Below are positions 49,301 to 58,630 of a DNA stretch of 64,000 bases, piece by piece. A program made the position numbers and the translations under genes. Under the pieces are notes generated by a model. That model was not told where the DNA came from. It saw only the letters and a program-made list of their open reading frames with translations, and did no database searches. How positions within the stretch are numbered: position 1 is the first letter of the stretch; every line of letters starts with the position of its first letter. This DNA is from Doris montereyensis (Eukaryota > Mollusca > Gastropoda > Nudibranchia > Dorididae): contig JAXRKP010000187.1 of NCBI GenBank assembly GCA_037039925.1, forward strand, positions 286,001 to 350,000, read 5' to 3'.

Positions 49301-51728
49301 GAGATCACCGCCTTTGGAGGACAGGGTAAATTGCAACGAAACAAAAAATTCCATTAGTTGAAGAATGAAAGCGAATTGTCCATGAAAAGAGAGAGCTGAA
49401 AAGTTTTGCTATACAGGACAACTTTTGATGTTTCTTTCACCGTTTGTCAATTTTTCTCTGTTTACAAGTAAAATACATGTGGAGGGCTGGGTGGCTTAGT
49501 TGGTAGAGTGTCTGATTGCCTTGCAGGGGAGTCGAGTTCCATCTTCACTCCAGGCATAGTGTTTTCTGTTTTCTTCTGTCGCTCCAAGTTTCTTGTTTTT
49601 GTTGTGGTGATTTGATTTTATCCACATCCACAACTAAGGTGATCTCTGTTTTTTTTTTTGTTTATGATATTTTTTTTTTACTTTGCTTGGACAGCCGTGT
49701 AGTTAGGTAAGGGCTCTTTAACTTGCACCGTGTTATGATCTACACACGGGGCCTCCTTTTTATTGTCTCCAATGGGACTAGGTGTTGATCCACCTATCTG
49801 GATCAGGGCGATGGGTTTTGCCTGAGAAGCTTGAGTAAAACTTCTCAACCTGCCGGGGCTTGAACCCACAACCTTCTGATTGAGAGGCCGACACCTTGCC
49901 TCTGGACCACCAAGTCCCCGAAATGGATAAATAGTTATATTCAGACCGTGAAAGCAAAGGTGGTGTGGAAAGCATTGGCAAGCTACCACATTGCTATGCC
50001 ACATGCCTTGTTGTTGTTGTTGTTGTTATCGATCTAGTAGCGCTCAGACATTTGTCCTTTCGCCCAATGCCATGTCGTGGTATCTGCAGGTGTTTCCTGT
50101 CTGTTGTCAGGTTCCATAAATAGTAATCCAAGTATTGGGTTTCTCGGGGCCCAATGCAGTGTAGTGGTATCTGCAGGTGTTTTCCGTCTGTTGTCAAGTT
50201 CCATACATAGTATTCCAAGTATTGGGTTTCTCAGGGTCCAATGCAGTGTAGTCGTATCTGCAGGTGTTTTTCCGTCTGTTGTCGGGTTCCATAAATAGTA
50301 TTCCAAGTATTGGGTTTCTCGGGGCCCAATGCAGTGTAGTCGTATCTGCAGGTGTTTTTCCGTCTGTTGTCGGGTTCCATAAATAGTATTCCAAGTATTG
50401 GGTTTCTCGGGGCCCAATGCAGTGTAGTCGTATCTGCAGGTGTTTTTCCGTCTGTTGTCGGGTTCCATAAATAGTGTTCCCAAGTTTCATAAATAGTTTT
50501 CCAAGTATCGGGTTTCTCAGGGAATAGATTTTTTCGTAGGTCTTTCAGTTTGTGACATTCAAAAAGGTGATGGGTCACAGTTTCATGGGGGGTGGTCACA
50601 AAGAGGGCAGACACTCTGGGGGCCACGTTCAGGTTTTATTCTGTTTAGATGCATGTTTAGCTGTATGTGGTGTGTTGGGAGCCTGAAGAGCCGTATGCCT
50701 TGTAGAATCAGGTCTCTACTCCAAGTTTACCCTACGCTCAAGACTGAGTACGAGGCTTACTTTATTTTTGTACACAGAAAAAATAAGTAGTAGGGAGTTT
50801 TTGTTTTGTTTGTGGACGGATATCTCAGTAGGTTTGGCCATCGCCTACCAAGTCAAAGGTTGTGGGTTCAAATCACGGCGCCGTTCAGGCTTGAATTTGA
50901 AATCCGTTTTTCAGATTTCTTCCTCTGCTCCCTTACCCTGTTGTAGGCAGGATAAAATGAGTGCCTAGTCCTATCGAAGATGAACAATAATCCAGGAGGT
51001 CCCAGGTGCCTTTGCGCGTGTAAAAGAATCCTTGGTGGTTGGAAATAGAAAAGGGCTGGCTATTCCGGCCGCCATCCTAACAAGGTTGAATTCCTACCAA
51101 AGGCCTACATGTATTTAAAAATACCCCTAGAACCTCTTGTACCTCAGACTTATTGACCAGTTCATTACTATGAATATGTAGAAGAGGCAAAAGATCAGAG
51201 GGGAAGGAAGTGTGGCTGGGCATCCATGTTTTCCTCAGAATAAAATCAGCCCAGGCATAGCAGTGACAGCAATTGTTATATACGATAAATCAGCATTGAC
51301 GTAAACGGCTATATAATTATGTGTTCTTTCTTCAACGTATCTTAACAACCAAGCAAGGAATAATTTATAAACACATTTCTATCTATTTTCTTTGCCTCCC
51401 CTCCTCCTTGACGTGATTCAATGATCAGGAAAGAAAGAAATTCAAGTCAAATTTCCCGGACAACTCTTTCAACGATGAGGAAATTTGTAGAGAAAACATC
51501 AAATGCTTCCAGCATTACGTCCTGACCGGCACCCCCCTTCACGGACAACCGAGCTGTATCCCCTGCCTCACAGAGCTTTCGAACCGCAGCATAAAACTGA
51601 GTCGGAAAAGAATGAGGAGGATGGAAAAGAGAAGGTACAGGCCTCGGAGCATCAGTCAAGTGGCTCTAAAAATAGAAATCACCATCATCACCACCACCAT
51701 CATCATCATCATCACCACCACCATGACC

Positions 51729-51760
<32 letters not shown>

Positions 51761-54700
51761 AATATTGCTAATACTAATGTCTCTGTGTCTAGTCCGACAG
51801 CCAGCCCCCGCAGATTTGGTCAGAGACGAAGAAATGCAAGTACTGCATGTGTACTCTGTATTTTTTATAACATTTAACAGAGTGGTGCCCCCCTCCCTCC
51901 CCCTTTGTTTTTTTTTACTCATTTGAAAAAAGACACTTTTTTTTTAAAAATATATTTGTATCAGTGTTTGTGTTTTATTTGACACTTAATGATAATAATA
52001 ATAATAGTGAACACTTTTATAGTGCCGCTTCTCAAATATAAACAAGCTCTGGGCGCTTCACAATAATTGATACATGTTTGATGACATATAAACATAGAGA
52101 ACATATTTATGTGAACATTTTATAATGTCAATCAGTAACTAAGCGATTCTAAGAATGTGCTATAGCACGAGTAATATGATGAAAGTTTTACAACATAAAT
52201 TGCCGTTCACAACATTTATTCACTTGCTATCTTGATCGATTTGATAGTGGTTTTTCATGAAGGTCGTTTTTTTCGTTTGATATGTTTTGAGCTGACATTT
52301 GTTGTGGATATTATGAGTGGCTCATTTTATTGCAAAATGTCTGTTATTTCGGGGGGTTAAGAATCTATTTATTTGACTGGAATAATGTAAAAGACCTGGC
52401 GGGCAGTCAATTAAAATGTAAAATGGGTTAATTCTTCCAGCAGTACATTTGAGATTATGTGGGATTATGTGCCAATAGATAAATTGCTCAATAGCGGATA
52501 GGCTTTTTAATCGTGAGATAAGTGCACTACGAACTTGGGGGACTCGGTAGTCCAGAGGCAAGTTGTTGGCCTCTCAACCAAAAGGTAGTGGGTTCGATCC
52601 CCGCCGACGGTTGAAAAATTGTCTCGATTTTATTTGAGCAAAATGTAACCCCCCAGGACGTCCGTGTGCAGATCACAACACTCTGCACGTTAAAGATCCC
52701 TTGGCTGTTTAAAGAGAGTCAAACTTACTTGTAGGCCTACGTTGTGTCCTATTTGGTCTCTGTTGTTGATTAGAAGTGGGCGTGGCATCACCATTACCTC
52801 TAATTTCTTGTTGTGGTACACTATTGTCCTCATCCTCACTCAACATATCATCTCTTTCACTTTCTAACTCACTGTCACGATAGGCTGAATCAAGATTCAA
52901 GTCATTTTCATCCTCACTATCTTCACAAACTCTCAGAATAGCCTGGTCTAGACTCATATGCTGACGACTGGTTGAAGGTAAACAAACCCAATCAGCTGAC
53001 GGATCCATTTCCGTTGAAAAAATGATAAAAATGATGCTACAAACACAAAAACACGAGTTCTGGTAACATGGCGGCCATTTCGTGTTTATATTTGAGGTTA
53101 CCCACAATCCCAAGCAAGCTGGGTTGCCAGATACATTTAGTTTTAGCAGCAAAGTACCAAACACCGCAAAACAGGTATTACGGGATATAGCAAATAAGAA
53201 AAATACCGCGATCACGGTATTACGGCATTTTTTCATTTCGTCAATGTGCTAGCATGTTGGCCTAAGTGAGACGTAGGCCAAAATGAAATTGATTCATTTC
53301 AAATACTCCTCATCTTAAGATCTATCATTATAGTAAATGAGGATAAAATGGGCAGAGGCATCCATGATTTATCATGGACGTATTTTTAAAGAATTTTATG
53401 GTTTATATGTATCCCTTGAAACTTTTTTCTCTCCATTTTTCTCAAAACCATCCAAAATGACTTCGGACAAAATATTAGCACACTGATGATCTGGTTTATA
53501 CTTTTCTATGTGATAAAACAGTAAATTGTTGCTTGTACTTCATTTTTACATGTTCTAACTTCAGAATATTGCATGTTTTTTTCTTTCTTAGGTTCCATTT
53601 TTATCCTTGATGTTATTGACTGATACCCCTTTTGAAATTTCAATTTTCATCTGGTCCCCACATGAACTGAACTCTAGACTCTAGATTTTAAATTTTCGAG
53701 ACTGATGATTCATGTACATAGCTGCCAACCAGTAGTTAAAACAATATCTTGTCTGTGAAACTGTCTAAACGCGTAAGCCTGCCTGACGTATTTTTTCAGG
53801 AGAGGTTAAAAACGTTATAAACCATTAAACACTATGCTATGTTTAAAAAAAGAAAAGAAAAACGGAAATCTTTGTTTACATCTTGTGCGTAAAATGAGCT
53901 TTCCTATTGGTTTGATGCCTCTAATATTAGCGACATGAAAAAAAGCTTGCATTTGATCATTTTAAAGGACATATCTCATAATATCCCATTTATCATGTCT
54001 TACGCTTTTGAACAGTTTCACTGACGATATGTTATATATATGAGGATTAACCGTATTTTGTTTCAAAGAATCCCTTCCTAAGTTAATGGTAGCAGCTCAG
54101 AGCGACTGGGGTGAAAGACCAAAGTTGCCATTCTGGAAACTACCATCTCATTTCGCCGGAATGGCCAGCCGTCGGTTGGACTTTTTGTTATTTATTTACT
54201 TTAAAGGCTAATTGGCATTAAATTATCAATGCTTTCTGGGATGTTTAGAATTAGTTCGAAAGTCAACGTGTGTTCTTTGATTTGAAAAGGTTGGCAGCTA
54301 TTCATGTGTAAAATAATATTTGATATTATCCTTTAGCTGTCACGCTTGTGTAGAATTGTGCGCACAGTATTTTCACACAACTCTTCGCACTGTTCTTTCA
54401 TTAAGCCATTTTCACTTTTAAGGGCATCCAATCTGTCACTGTTGTATTTGTAAGCTGTAGTAGATAAGTATTGTGCACCTGTTACAGTTAGTGAAATTGA
54501 CCGTTTTAATTTACAAATAATTTTTGCTCCAATTAACATTGACCAAGAGCATTATTTGATAATTATTAAAGATTTTTTATATGCTATAGAGGTCATAAAC
54601 CTCTCATATGTTTTAAGCGTTTCTCCATATGAAAGCAGATTTACTTAAAGATAGACCACATCATCACACAACTACAGGGTCACTGATTTTACATCGTCTA

Positions 54701-55793
54701 TATAATATATATATATAAAGCTGACTCTCTCCAAATTTGAGCACTATAAACTTAGGAACCACTGCACTCATAACCACCATGTTTCGCATGTAGGTTCCCA
54801 ATAACCTGCTTTAGGTTCTTAGCGAATAAATTATTGGATTAAATCCAGATCTAATTTCTCTATTTCCAGTCATTACGATAAAAAAAAAGCCTGGGTAGCC
54901 TCAGTAAGGTGTACTGAGTCGAACAAATAATCGTACTTGATATCACCCGTACCCGATACACTGGTGTCCGAGTTTACTGTGGTCAAAGCTCGAGAGCCTT
55001 AACTTTATAATAAAGACAAATCATAATCCGCCATGTCTTCGGGCATGCTTGTTCAATGTAATTTGCCCTTTTATGAAGCTGTTGTTACATTATTGTCAGT
55101 CATCCTAGGTGATTATCTTGAACGGAAATTCAATTATTTCATATTATACTAGTGAGCTTTAAATAAAACACCATCCTTTCAACTGTCCATTACATTATGA
55201 AAGTTTATCAGTTTGGGGAGGTGGGGGGGGGGGGGGGACAGGGTTCGTTTAGGACATTAGTTACAGGCAGATGAAAAAGGGTCAATTTGCCTTGAACGCT
55301 TCGTTCCTTAACGTTGAATGTTAACGGAAAGCATAAGTGAATGTATCATTCAATGTCAAGGGCAATGCAAAGGGTGGCTCGTTATTTAAGCTGACTAGCA
55401 GCATACAGTAAGAGATATACTTGTAATATTTCATAAAGGAAGTGTGATGCTTAAGAGCTGGTGGGGGAGGAGGTTGGTGATGCGGTGGAGGTGATGTGTT
55501 CACTTAAAATGATTTATGTCAGCTTAGTCAGGGTGGAGCTGTTTACTTTTCTAAAACCTGTGTTACACCTTCTTAGTTGATAGGACTTTGATTTTGAGCC
55601 TGAGGTTCTTTTGAAGTGTTTTTAATCATTCAGGAAACTTATTGTTGCTTTTCAGCACTCCGAAAGCAGCTGTTCAAAAGAGGAAAGAAATACTGAACCA
55701 TCGACTCCTACAAACGGCTCGTCATCAAAGTCAACACCTTCAACTCCAACAAATAAAAACAGCTCCTGCCGGGACGGTCCTAGTCATGGATGA
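43303..55793 (+). CDS. DUSP22: DUSP22/DUSP15-type dual-specificity phosphatase, six exons
   Basis: Small atypical dual-specificity phosphatase (JKAP/JSP-1 and VHY family; known to act in JNK and other kinase signalling). Exons: 43303-43323, 44169-44285, 47082-47206, 48484-48655, 51429-51634 and 55656-55793. MGNGMNK gives an N-myristoylation Gly2, identical to human DUSP22. ILPGLYVGNF, the general-acid Asp in ASDSPDQDL, the active site HCLAGVSRS (Cys split across exons 3 and 4), and AYIMTVT, SVANPNFGFQKQLQNYE follow in the usual order. The first four exons give 145 codons with perfect phase. The C-terminal tail is lineage-specific, and its frame is uncertain because exon 5 seems to lack one base. 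Vertebrate DUSP15 and DUSP22 share this ancestor, so the symbol is the closest single name. Confidence 0.92.
43913..44035. repeat. Fragment related to CATAGCTGCCAACC MITEs
   Basis: gagttgccgaccagtaaaaa catatttagta.. gtctgtatttaccttgaaaa matches the left half of the copy at 44592. No right end was seen. Confidence 0.6.
44169..44285 (+). CDS. DUSP22: DUSP22 exon 2
   Basis: Thirty-nine codons: ILPGLYVGNFRDAKDVKQL, TENNITHILSIHDNAKKILE. It matches human ILPGLYIGNFKDARD and VTHILSVHDSA. Acceptor TTTTGTAAG, donor GTATTA, phase 0 both sides. Confidence 0.96.
44592..44904. mobile_element. MITE with CATAGCTGCCAACC ends, copy D
   Basis: Starts CATAGCTGCCAACC and ends GGTTGGCAGTTATG (13 of 14 inverted). 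Interior contains ..ccagagacaccattctgggt.. as in the other copies. It lies in DUSP22 intron 2. Confidence 0.8.
45211..46334. mobile_element. pogo/Tigger-like TIR element, 1.1 kb
   Basis: Flanked by TA (45211-45212, 46333-46334). Ends CAGTAGTGACCGCCTAAATG (continuing CCCG) and, from the right, CTGTAGTGACCGCCTAAATG (continuing CCCG), one mismatch in 24. The word AAATGCCCG recurs inside both ends. Internal open frames show no transposase similarity I recognise. It lies in DUSP22 intron 2. Confidence 0.82.
46727..47005 (+). mobile_element. tRNA-derived SINE, family 1
   Basis: ggcggcgtctttggccgagt ggataggctgccagatttgg, box-B region ctggtttgagtcg, end ..tatgggccgtaatggccttg aaggaactt. It ends about 75 bp before DUSP22 exon 3. 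Confidence 0.82.
47082..47206 (+). CDS. DUSP22: DUSP22 exon 3, general acid loop
   Basis: DKEYLCILASDSPDQDLSKF, FPQVVRFIHKARLGGGS, VLVH, plus TG of the catalytic Cys. Acceptor CAATTTCCAG, donor GTAAGA. The Asp in the D-S-P loop is the expected general acid. Confidence 0.95.
48050..48190 (+). pseudogene. LINE reverse-transcriptase terminal fragment
   Basis: Reads KGRPWRKWEEDIK, stop, ALKQRNLTVMLKESIKKCQD, RVVWRKVMGDFG. It is the same family as 13250-14030 (GRPRRKCEEDIKEA, CQDRASWRK). It is followed by a 60-bp direct repeat (actgttcatttacacataca) at 48305-48400. Confidence 0.78.
48484..48655 (+). CDS. DUSP22: DUSP22 exon 4, active site
   Basis: Completes Cys and reads LAGVSRSVTVTAAYIMTVTD, LKWRDALNSIRGARSVANPN, FGFQKQLQNYESDHLEE. 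Together with exon 3 this gives the HCxxGxxRS phosphate-binding loop. Acceptor TTTATTTAG, donor GTGACA, phase 0 end. Confidence 0.96.
48690..48990. repeat. Dispersed element shared with 61830-62060 and 2010-2060
   Basis: Common words: aattgtgacttaggc.c.cca (with 2022), tttgag.catcaaatgtcctg-type stretch and gtcctgtctc.c..aaaaattgt (with 61880), ..ctcaaaatgagttt. Diverged copies of an unknown element. Confidence 0.6.
49219..49335 (-). repeat. Family-R interspersed repeat, minus
   Basis: ctacaggtaggtcctgcttc, tgtccttt.., tcaattcaccctgagatcac, cgcctttggaggacagggta aattgcaac. Inverted relative to most copies. Confidence 0.78.
49488..49555 (+). repeat. tRNA-like SINE head
   Basis: gggtggcttagttggtagag tgtctgattgcc.. 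gggagtcgagttccatctt shows degenerate A and B boxes. It is too diverged for a functional tRNA. Confidence 0.55.
49609..49919 (-). mobile_element. tRNA-derived SINE, family 2
   Basis: Minus copy: tatccacatccacaactaag.. to ..ctctggaccaccaagtcccc, with box-B complement gggcttgaaccc. Near full length. Confidence 0.85.
50040..50720 (-). pseudogene. LINE C-terminal fragment with amplified end
   Basis: The minus strand reads RLFRLPTHHIQLNMHLNRIK, PERGPQSVCPLCDHPP, a frame shift, then HETVTHHLFECHKLKDLRKN, LFPEKPDTWK. CPLC..ETVTHHLFEC is the Cys/His knuckle found at the C-terminus of some I/R1-type LINE proteins. The last coding stretch (LHWAPRNPILGILFMEPDNR) is then repeated as a tandem array. Confidence 0.8.
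50075..50480. repeat. Tandem repeat, ~87-bp unit x ~4.7
   Basis: The unit is gggcccaatgcagtgtagtc, gtatctgcaggtgtttttcc, gtctgttgtcgggttccata, aatagtattccaagtattgg gtttctc. The three proximal units are almost identical; the distal ones are more diverged. Confidence 0.95.
50810..51090 (+). mobile_element. Third tRNA-derived SINE type
   Basis: Head ggacggatatctcagtaggt (box A) and gtgggttcaaatcacggcgc (box B), then ..gagtgcctagtcctatcgaa.., ..ccaggaggtcccaggtgcct.. ending near ggttgaattcc. The head resembles a tRNA, but loop pairing is lost. Confidence 0.65.
51429..51634 (+). CDS. DUSP22: DUSP22 exon 5, with probable one-base frameshift
   Basis: Acceptor AATGATCAG. In the incoming frame it reads ERKKFKSNFPDNSFNDEE, ICRENIKCFQHYVLTGTP. 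After the C6 run at 51532-51537 the incoming frame becomes basic and Ile/Asn-rich. The frame one base back reads TTELYPLPHRAFEPQHKTES, EKNEEDGKEK to donor GTACAG (51635) in phase 0, which fits exon 6. A single missing C would join the two halves. An intact alternative stays in the first frame and enters exon 6 in another phase. Confidence 0.7.
51680..51762 (+). repeat. (CAY)n(CAA)n microsatellite
   Basis: Fifteen CAC/CAT codons then eleven CAA codons, in a frame that would read poly-His then poly-Gln. In the preferred gene model it lies 45 bp into DUSP22 intron 5. If the exon extended through it the protein would have a His/Gln tract. Confidence 0.85.
52537..52710 (+). mobile_element. tRNA-derived SINE, family 2, 3'-truncated
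   Basis: Head ggggactcggtagtccagag, box B GGTTCGATCCC, through ..gcacgttaaagatcccttgg ctgttta. It stops where the piggyBac-like fragment begins. Confidence 0.82.
52709..53008 (-). pseudogene. piggyBac-like transposase N-terminal fragment
   Basis: The minus frame from ATG at 53006-53008 reads MDPSADWVCLPSTSRQHMSL, DQAILRVCEDSEDENDLNLD, SAYRDSELESERDDMLSEDE, DNSVPQQEIRGNGDATPTSN. The acidic, Asp/Glu/Ser-rich head resembles PGBD4-type transposases. It ends at the SINE; no catalytic domain follows. The family call rests on composition and layout, not on a full match. Confidence 0.5.
53717..54302. mobile_element. MITE with CATAGCTGCCAACC ends, copy E
   Basis: Starts CATAGCTGCCAACC and ends GGTTGGCAGCTA. 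Flanks TTCATGTA and TTCATGTG agree at seven of eight bases, suggesting an 8-bp (hAT-type) target duplication. It is longer than the other copies, with extra interior sequence. Confidence 0.75.
54690..54870. repeat. Dispersed element shared with 63570-63890
   Basis: Both copies start in (TA)n then aa.ctga.t.tctc.aa.ttt, share acttaggaaccactgcac, cctgctttaggttctta and gcgaat. No ends defined. Confidence 0.7.
55656..55793 (+). CDS. DUSP22: DUSP22 exon 6, Ser/Thr-rich tail
   Basis: Acceptor TGCTTTTCAG. The phase 0 reading is HSESSCSKEERNTEPSTPTN, GSSSKSTPSTPTNKNSSC, RDGPSHG, then TGA at 55791-55793. A phase 2 reading is also open to TGA at 55798-55800 (..PKAAVQKRKEILNHRL.. ..VLVMDDL). The low-complexity Ser/Thr/Pro tail is the more protein-like choice and fits the donor at 51635. 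Confidence 0.65.
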   Translation, partial: HSESSCSKEERNTEPSTPTNGSSSKSTPSTPTNKNSSCRDGPSHG

Positions 55794-57796
55794 CCTCTGA
55801 CTCTGATGGGGTGGGGAAAAAATTGAAGGTTGGCGAAAATGGTCAGCCAGCACATCGGCGGAATGAAATTTCCTTTTCTTTTGTGGCCTTCTGAGCATTT
55901 TTGTTTGTTTTTGTTTTAATGTTTTTTTCTTCTTGAAAAATCACACTTAATTCGACAGAAAATCTTATTATTCACTCATCTATGGTTGGATGCAATGGGC
56001 GTGTCCTAATTACAGAACAGTCATCGTGTTGTCATTCACCAAGTCATTCAGATATACTTTCTGTTATTCATGTATTGCGGTTGTAAATTATTTGAAACTA
56101 CCCCACCAATTCTATATACGGTATAAAAAGCATTGATTCAATGCAACAGTCTTTGGTCTCTCAATGTTCTTTTTTTTAAATGCTGAAAATACTCGCCTGA
56201 ACTTCCTGTAAAGATAAGTGTCACAGAATGTATGTTGTTGTTGTATAATATGTAGCTATGTTTATATTGTGAAGTTAAGGTTATAACGTTATTTTCCTCC
56301 TTTTCTATTTAGGTTTGTTGAAATTTCTTTTAACCCATTGCTTCTCGGGCTTAATTACATCAAAAGTTCTATTCTCTCAAACAAAGGGAAGTAACTCATG
56401 CACCATAACAACACGGTGTCAGTAAAATATTCCTTGTGCATACACCACTTGAAATAACTTAATGGAAAAAAAAAACAGCTTTGAGATGCTTGAATAATTT
56501 CTCTTTCATTTCATATATGACATGCTTCCATACTATCTTTGACATGATTTTAAAAAATTAACGGTTCGACAACCAGGGAAGCAATTAGATTGAGTAATCG
56601 TTTACTTTCGTTTTAATGCATTTTCTTTTTCCTGAAATCAACAGAGTAACTTATTAATCGTAGTTTCAAAGTAAATGAGCTCCGATACATTCTGGTACTT
56701 TCAATATTGGGTCGGATAGATGCATCTGGGTGCATTGAGAAGCATCAGGTTGCATTTTTAATGGTAGCAATCAAGCGCTTTGACAAGCAATGGGTTAAAG
56801 TACCTCATGGTATGCAATCGCTGAAAGTCGTATGCTTTTGTTTTTTCTAAAAAAATTGTCTGTGATAGAAGTCTAACATAACTGCAGTGTAAGTTGTCGG
56901 CTTGAGTCGTTTTTTTAAGACTTGAGATGTATTGAAGACTTGTAGCTTACTTTTATACGTATGCTTTTAGCTCTTTCCTTACTTTGAGGTAGAAAAATCG
57001 GCTCGCTCCATTCATTACAGCTGGATGTTGAGCTGCTAAAACCGGCTTGACAAATCTTTTTCTAATCCAATCCGTTTATCCAGGTTTTAAAAAAATTTAG
57101 TGACCTTAGACTACTTCCGGGTCATGTCTAAAAGTGTCCTTTAGAAAACTCAATCATATTACAAATACAAGGTTTGAGCAAATTTTACGGTCGATTTTTT
57201 TTTTTCATGTTTTCTTAAAATTGGGTATGTCCAGGCGTAATTAATCAGTATCAGAGGTTCTAGATCAAGTAGGGAAAGAGTTAAAAGATAGACGATATTT
57301 TCATTCTGACCTCAAAACTGTTTCAAGAGGAGCTTGTTGGTATTCAGGGAATGTTACGCATAGGTTTTTCACACCAACTTAATCGCAGCTTTGAGAGAGA
57401 AATAATTGCCCTATTTTTTTTCAACATATCATTATAATAGTACACCGTTACTAATGATGGTGTCTTTAGCACCAGGCAGTAAAAAGAATAAGAATCATTG
57501 ACAAGCATCAGAAAATTGAAATCGTTCACGTTCACTTTTTGTATTTCCATCCAGCAAATAAGCAATTATGTCCCGTAATCATATGATCATTCATTTTCGG
57601 TACCGGTAAGCATAATCTCAAAATTGAACAAAGATATAGGATCAAAGGTTTTGAATATATTATTTCAATGTTTTAGGAAAGTTAATGCATTTGTTAGGTT
57701 TTTATTATGGATATATTAGCACACTGGAATAAAAAAGTATATTTAATTTAATGATCAGACACTATTTCTGAAGAGAAAAAGGATTTTTTTATGAGT

Positions 57797-57798
<2 letters not shown>

Positions 57799-57841
<43 letters not shown>
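57799..57841. repeat. (CA)n microsatellite
   Basis: About 21 CA units. Confidence 0.97.
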
Positions 57842-57842
<1 letters not shown>

Positions 57843-58134
57843 TCTTAGGTAATTTAAGGTAGAGATACAGGAGGATTTTCGCTCTTTGTATAGGCTTTAA
57901 CCAGCTTCCAAAATATCTTTTTCATAAAATGCATGTACCGTCTTAAGTTTTGTTTAAATAGCTGTTGCCTTACATCTTATCTCTAACCCCTGAAATTTCA
58001 TCTGGGTTCATGCAAATCTAGGTGCAATTTTCCATTTGGAAAACGTCTTCCTTTCATTCCTTTTCATTCCTTTTGCCTCTTTCGTATCATTATTTGATTG
58101 TTTGTTTGTATCTTTTAAGTAAACTCTGACCATC

Positions 58135-58262
58135 GTGGTTGGTGCTGCTGGTAGCTCCTACTTTTTGCCTTTCAACTTTCACTCTTTCACATGGCTTTCG
58201 TCTTACTGTTTCCTCTTCATTCACCCTGAGATCACGGCATATAATGTATGGGGTAAATTTCA
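58135..58262 (-). repeat. Family-R interspersed repeat, minus
   Basis: gtggttggtgctgctggtag, ctcctactttttgcctttca, ttcattcaccctgagatcac, ggcatataatgtatggggta aatttcagc. Good copy. Confidence 0.78.
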
Positions 58263-58630
58263 GCGACACAGGCAAACTAATCGTTTAGCAATCTGTTTGA
58301 CTAATATCAAAGTCTCGAACATGTATCTCTTATAAGCAGCTGAAAATTTTTAAATTTGTTTTTTTCTGCTCCTGCATTTCCGTCTCCCGTTTTGTCTTCA
58401 TTCTTGAAAGATAATAATAAAACACACTCTCTCTCATATATTTTCAAATTTTTGTTATATTTTATCTATGTATGTCACAACATTTTATGATGACATCTTT
58501 ATATGATATGATTGTTCATGCAAAGTATCCATGAAAACGACTGCTACTGAATGATGCAATCCTTATTGGTAATGTAATGTAATGTCTATTGATCTTTCCA
58601 TAATACAACTCATGGAATAATCAAATTAAA

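Larger units (their letters stand above)
48656..51428. other. DUSP22 intron 4, repeat-rich
   Basis: No exon recognised. It holds a dispersed element (48690-48990) shared with 61830-62060, family R, SINEs, and an amplified LINE tail, each listed separately. Confidence 0.7.
51635..55655. other. DUSP22 intron 5
   Basis: Contains SINE family 2, a piggyBac-like N-terminal fragment, MITE copy E, a dispersed element at 54690, and a poly-G run at 55221-55239. No exon was recognised between the two ends. Confidence 0.65.

Noticed and set aside
50815..50885. Possible tRNA gene
   Set aside because: tRNA-like boxes only; stems do not close and a SINE-like tail follows.
51503..51877. 124-aa frame starting MLPALRPD with poly-His and poly-Gln
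   Set aside because: Its ATG lies inside DUSP22 exon 5. The N-terminal part is better explained as the phosphatase tail after a frame problem, and the His/Gln part as intronic repeat.
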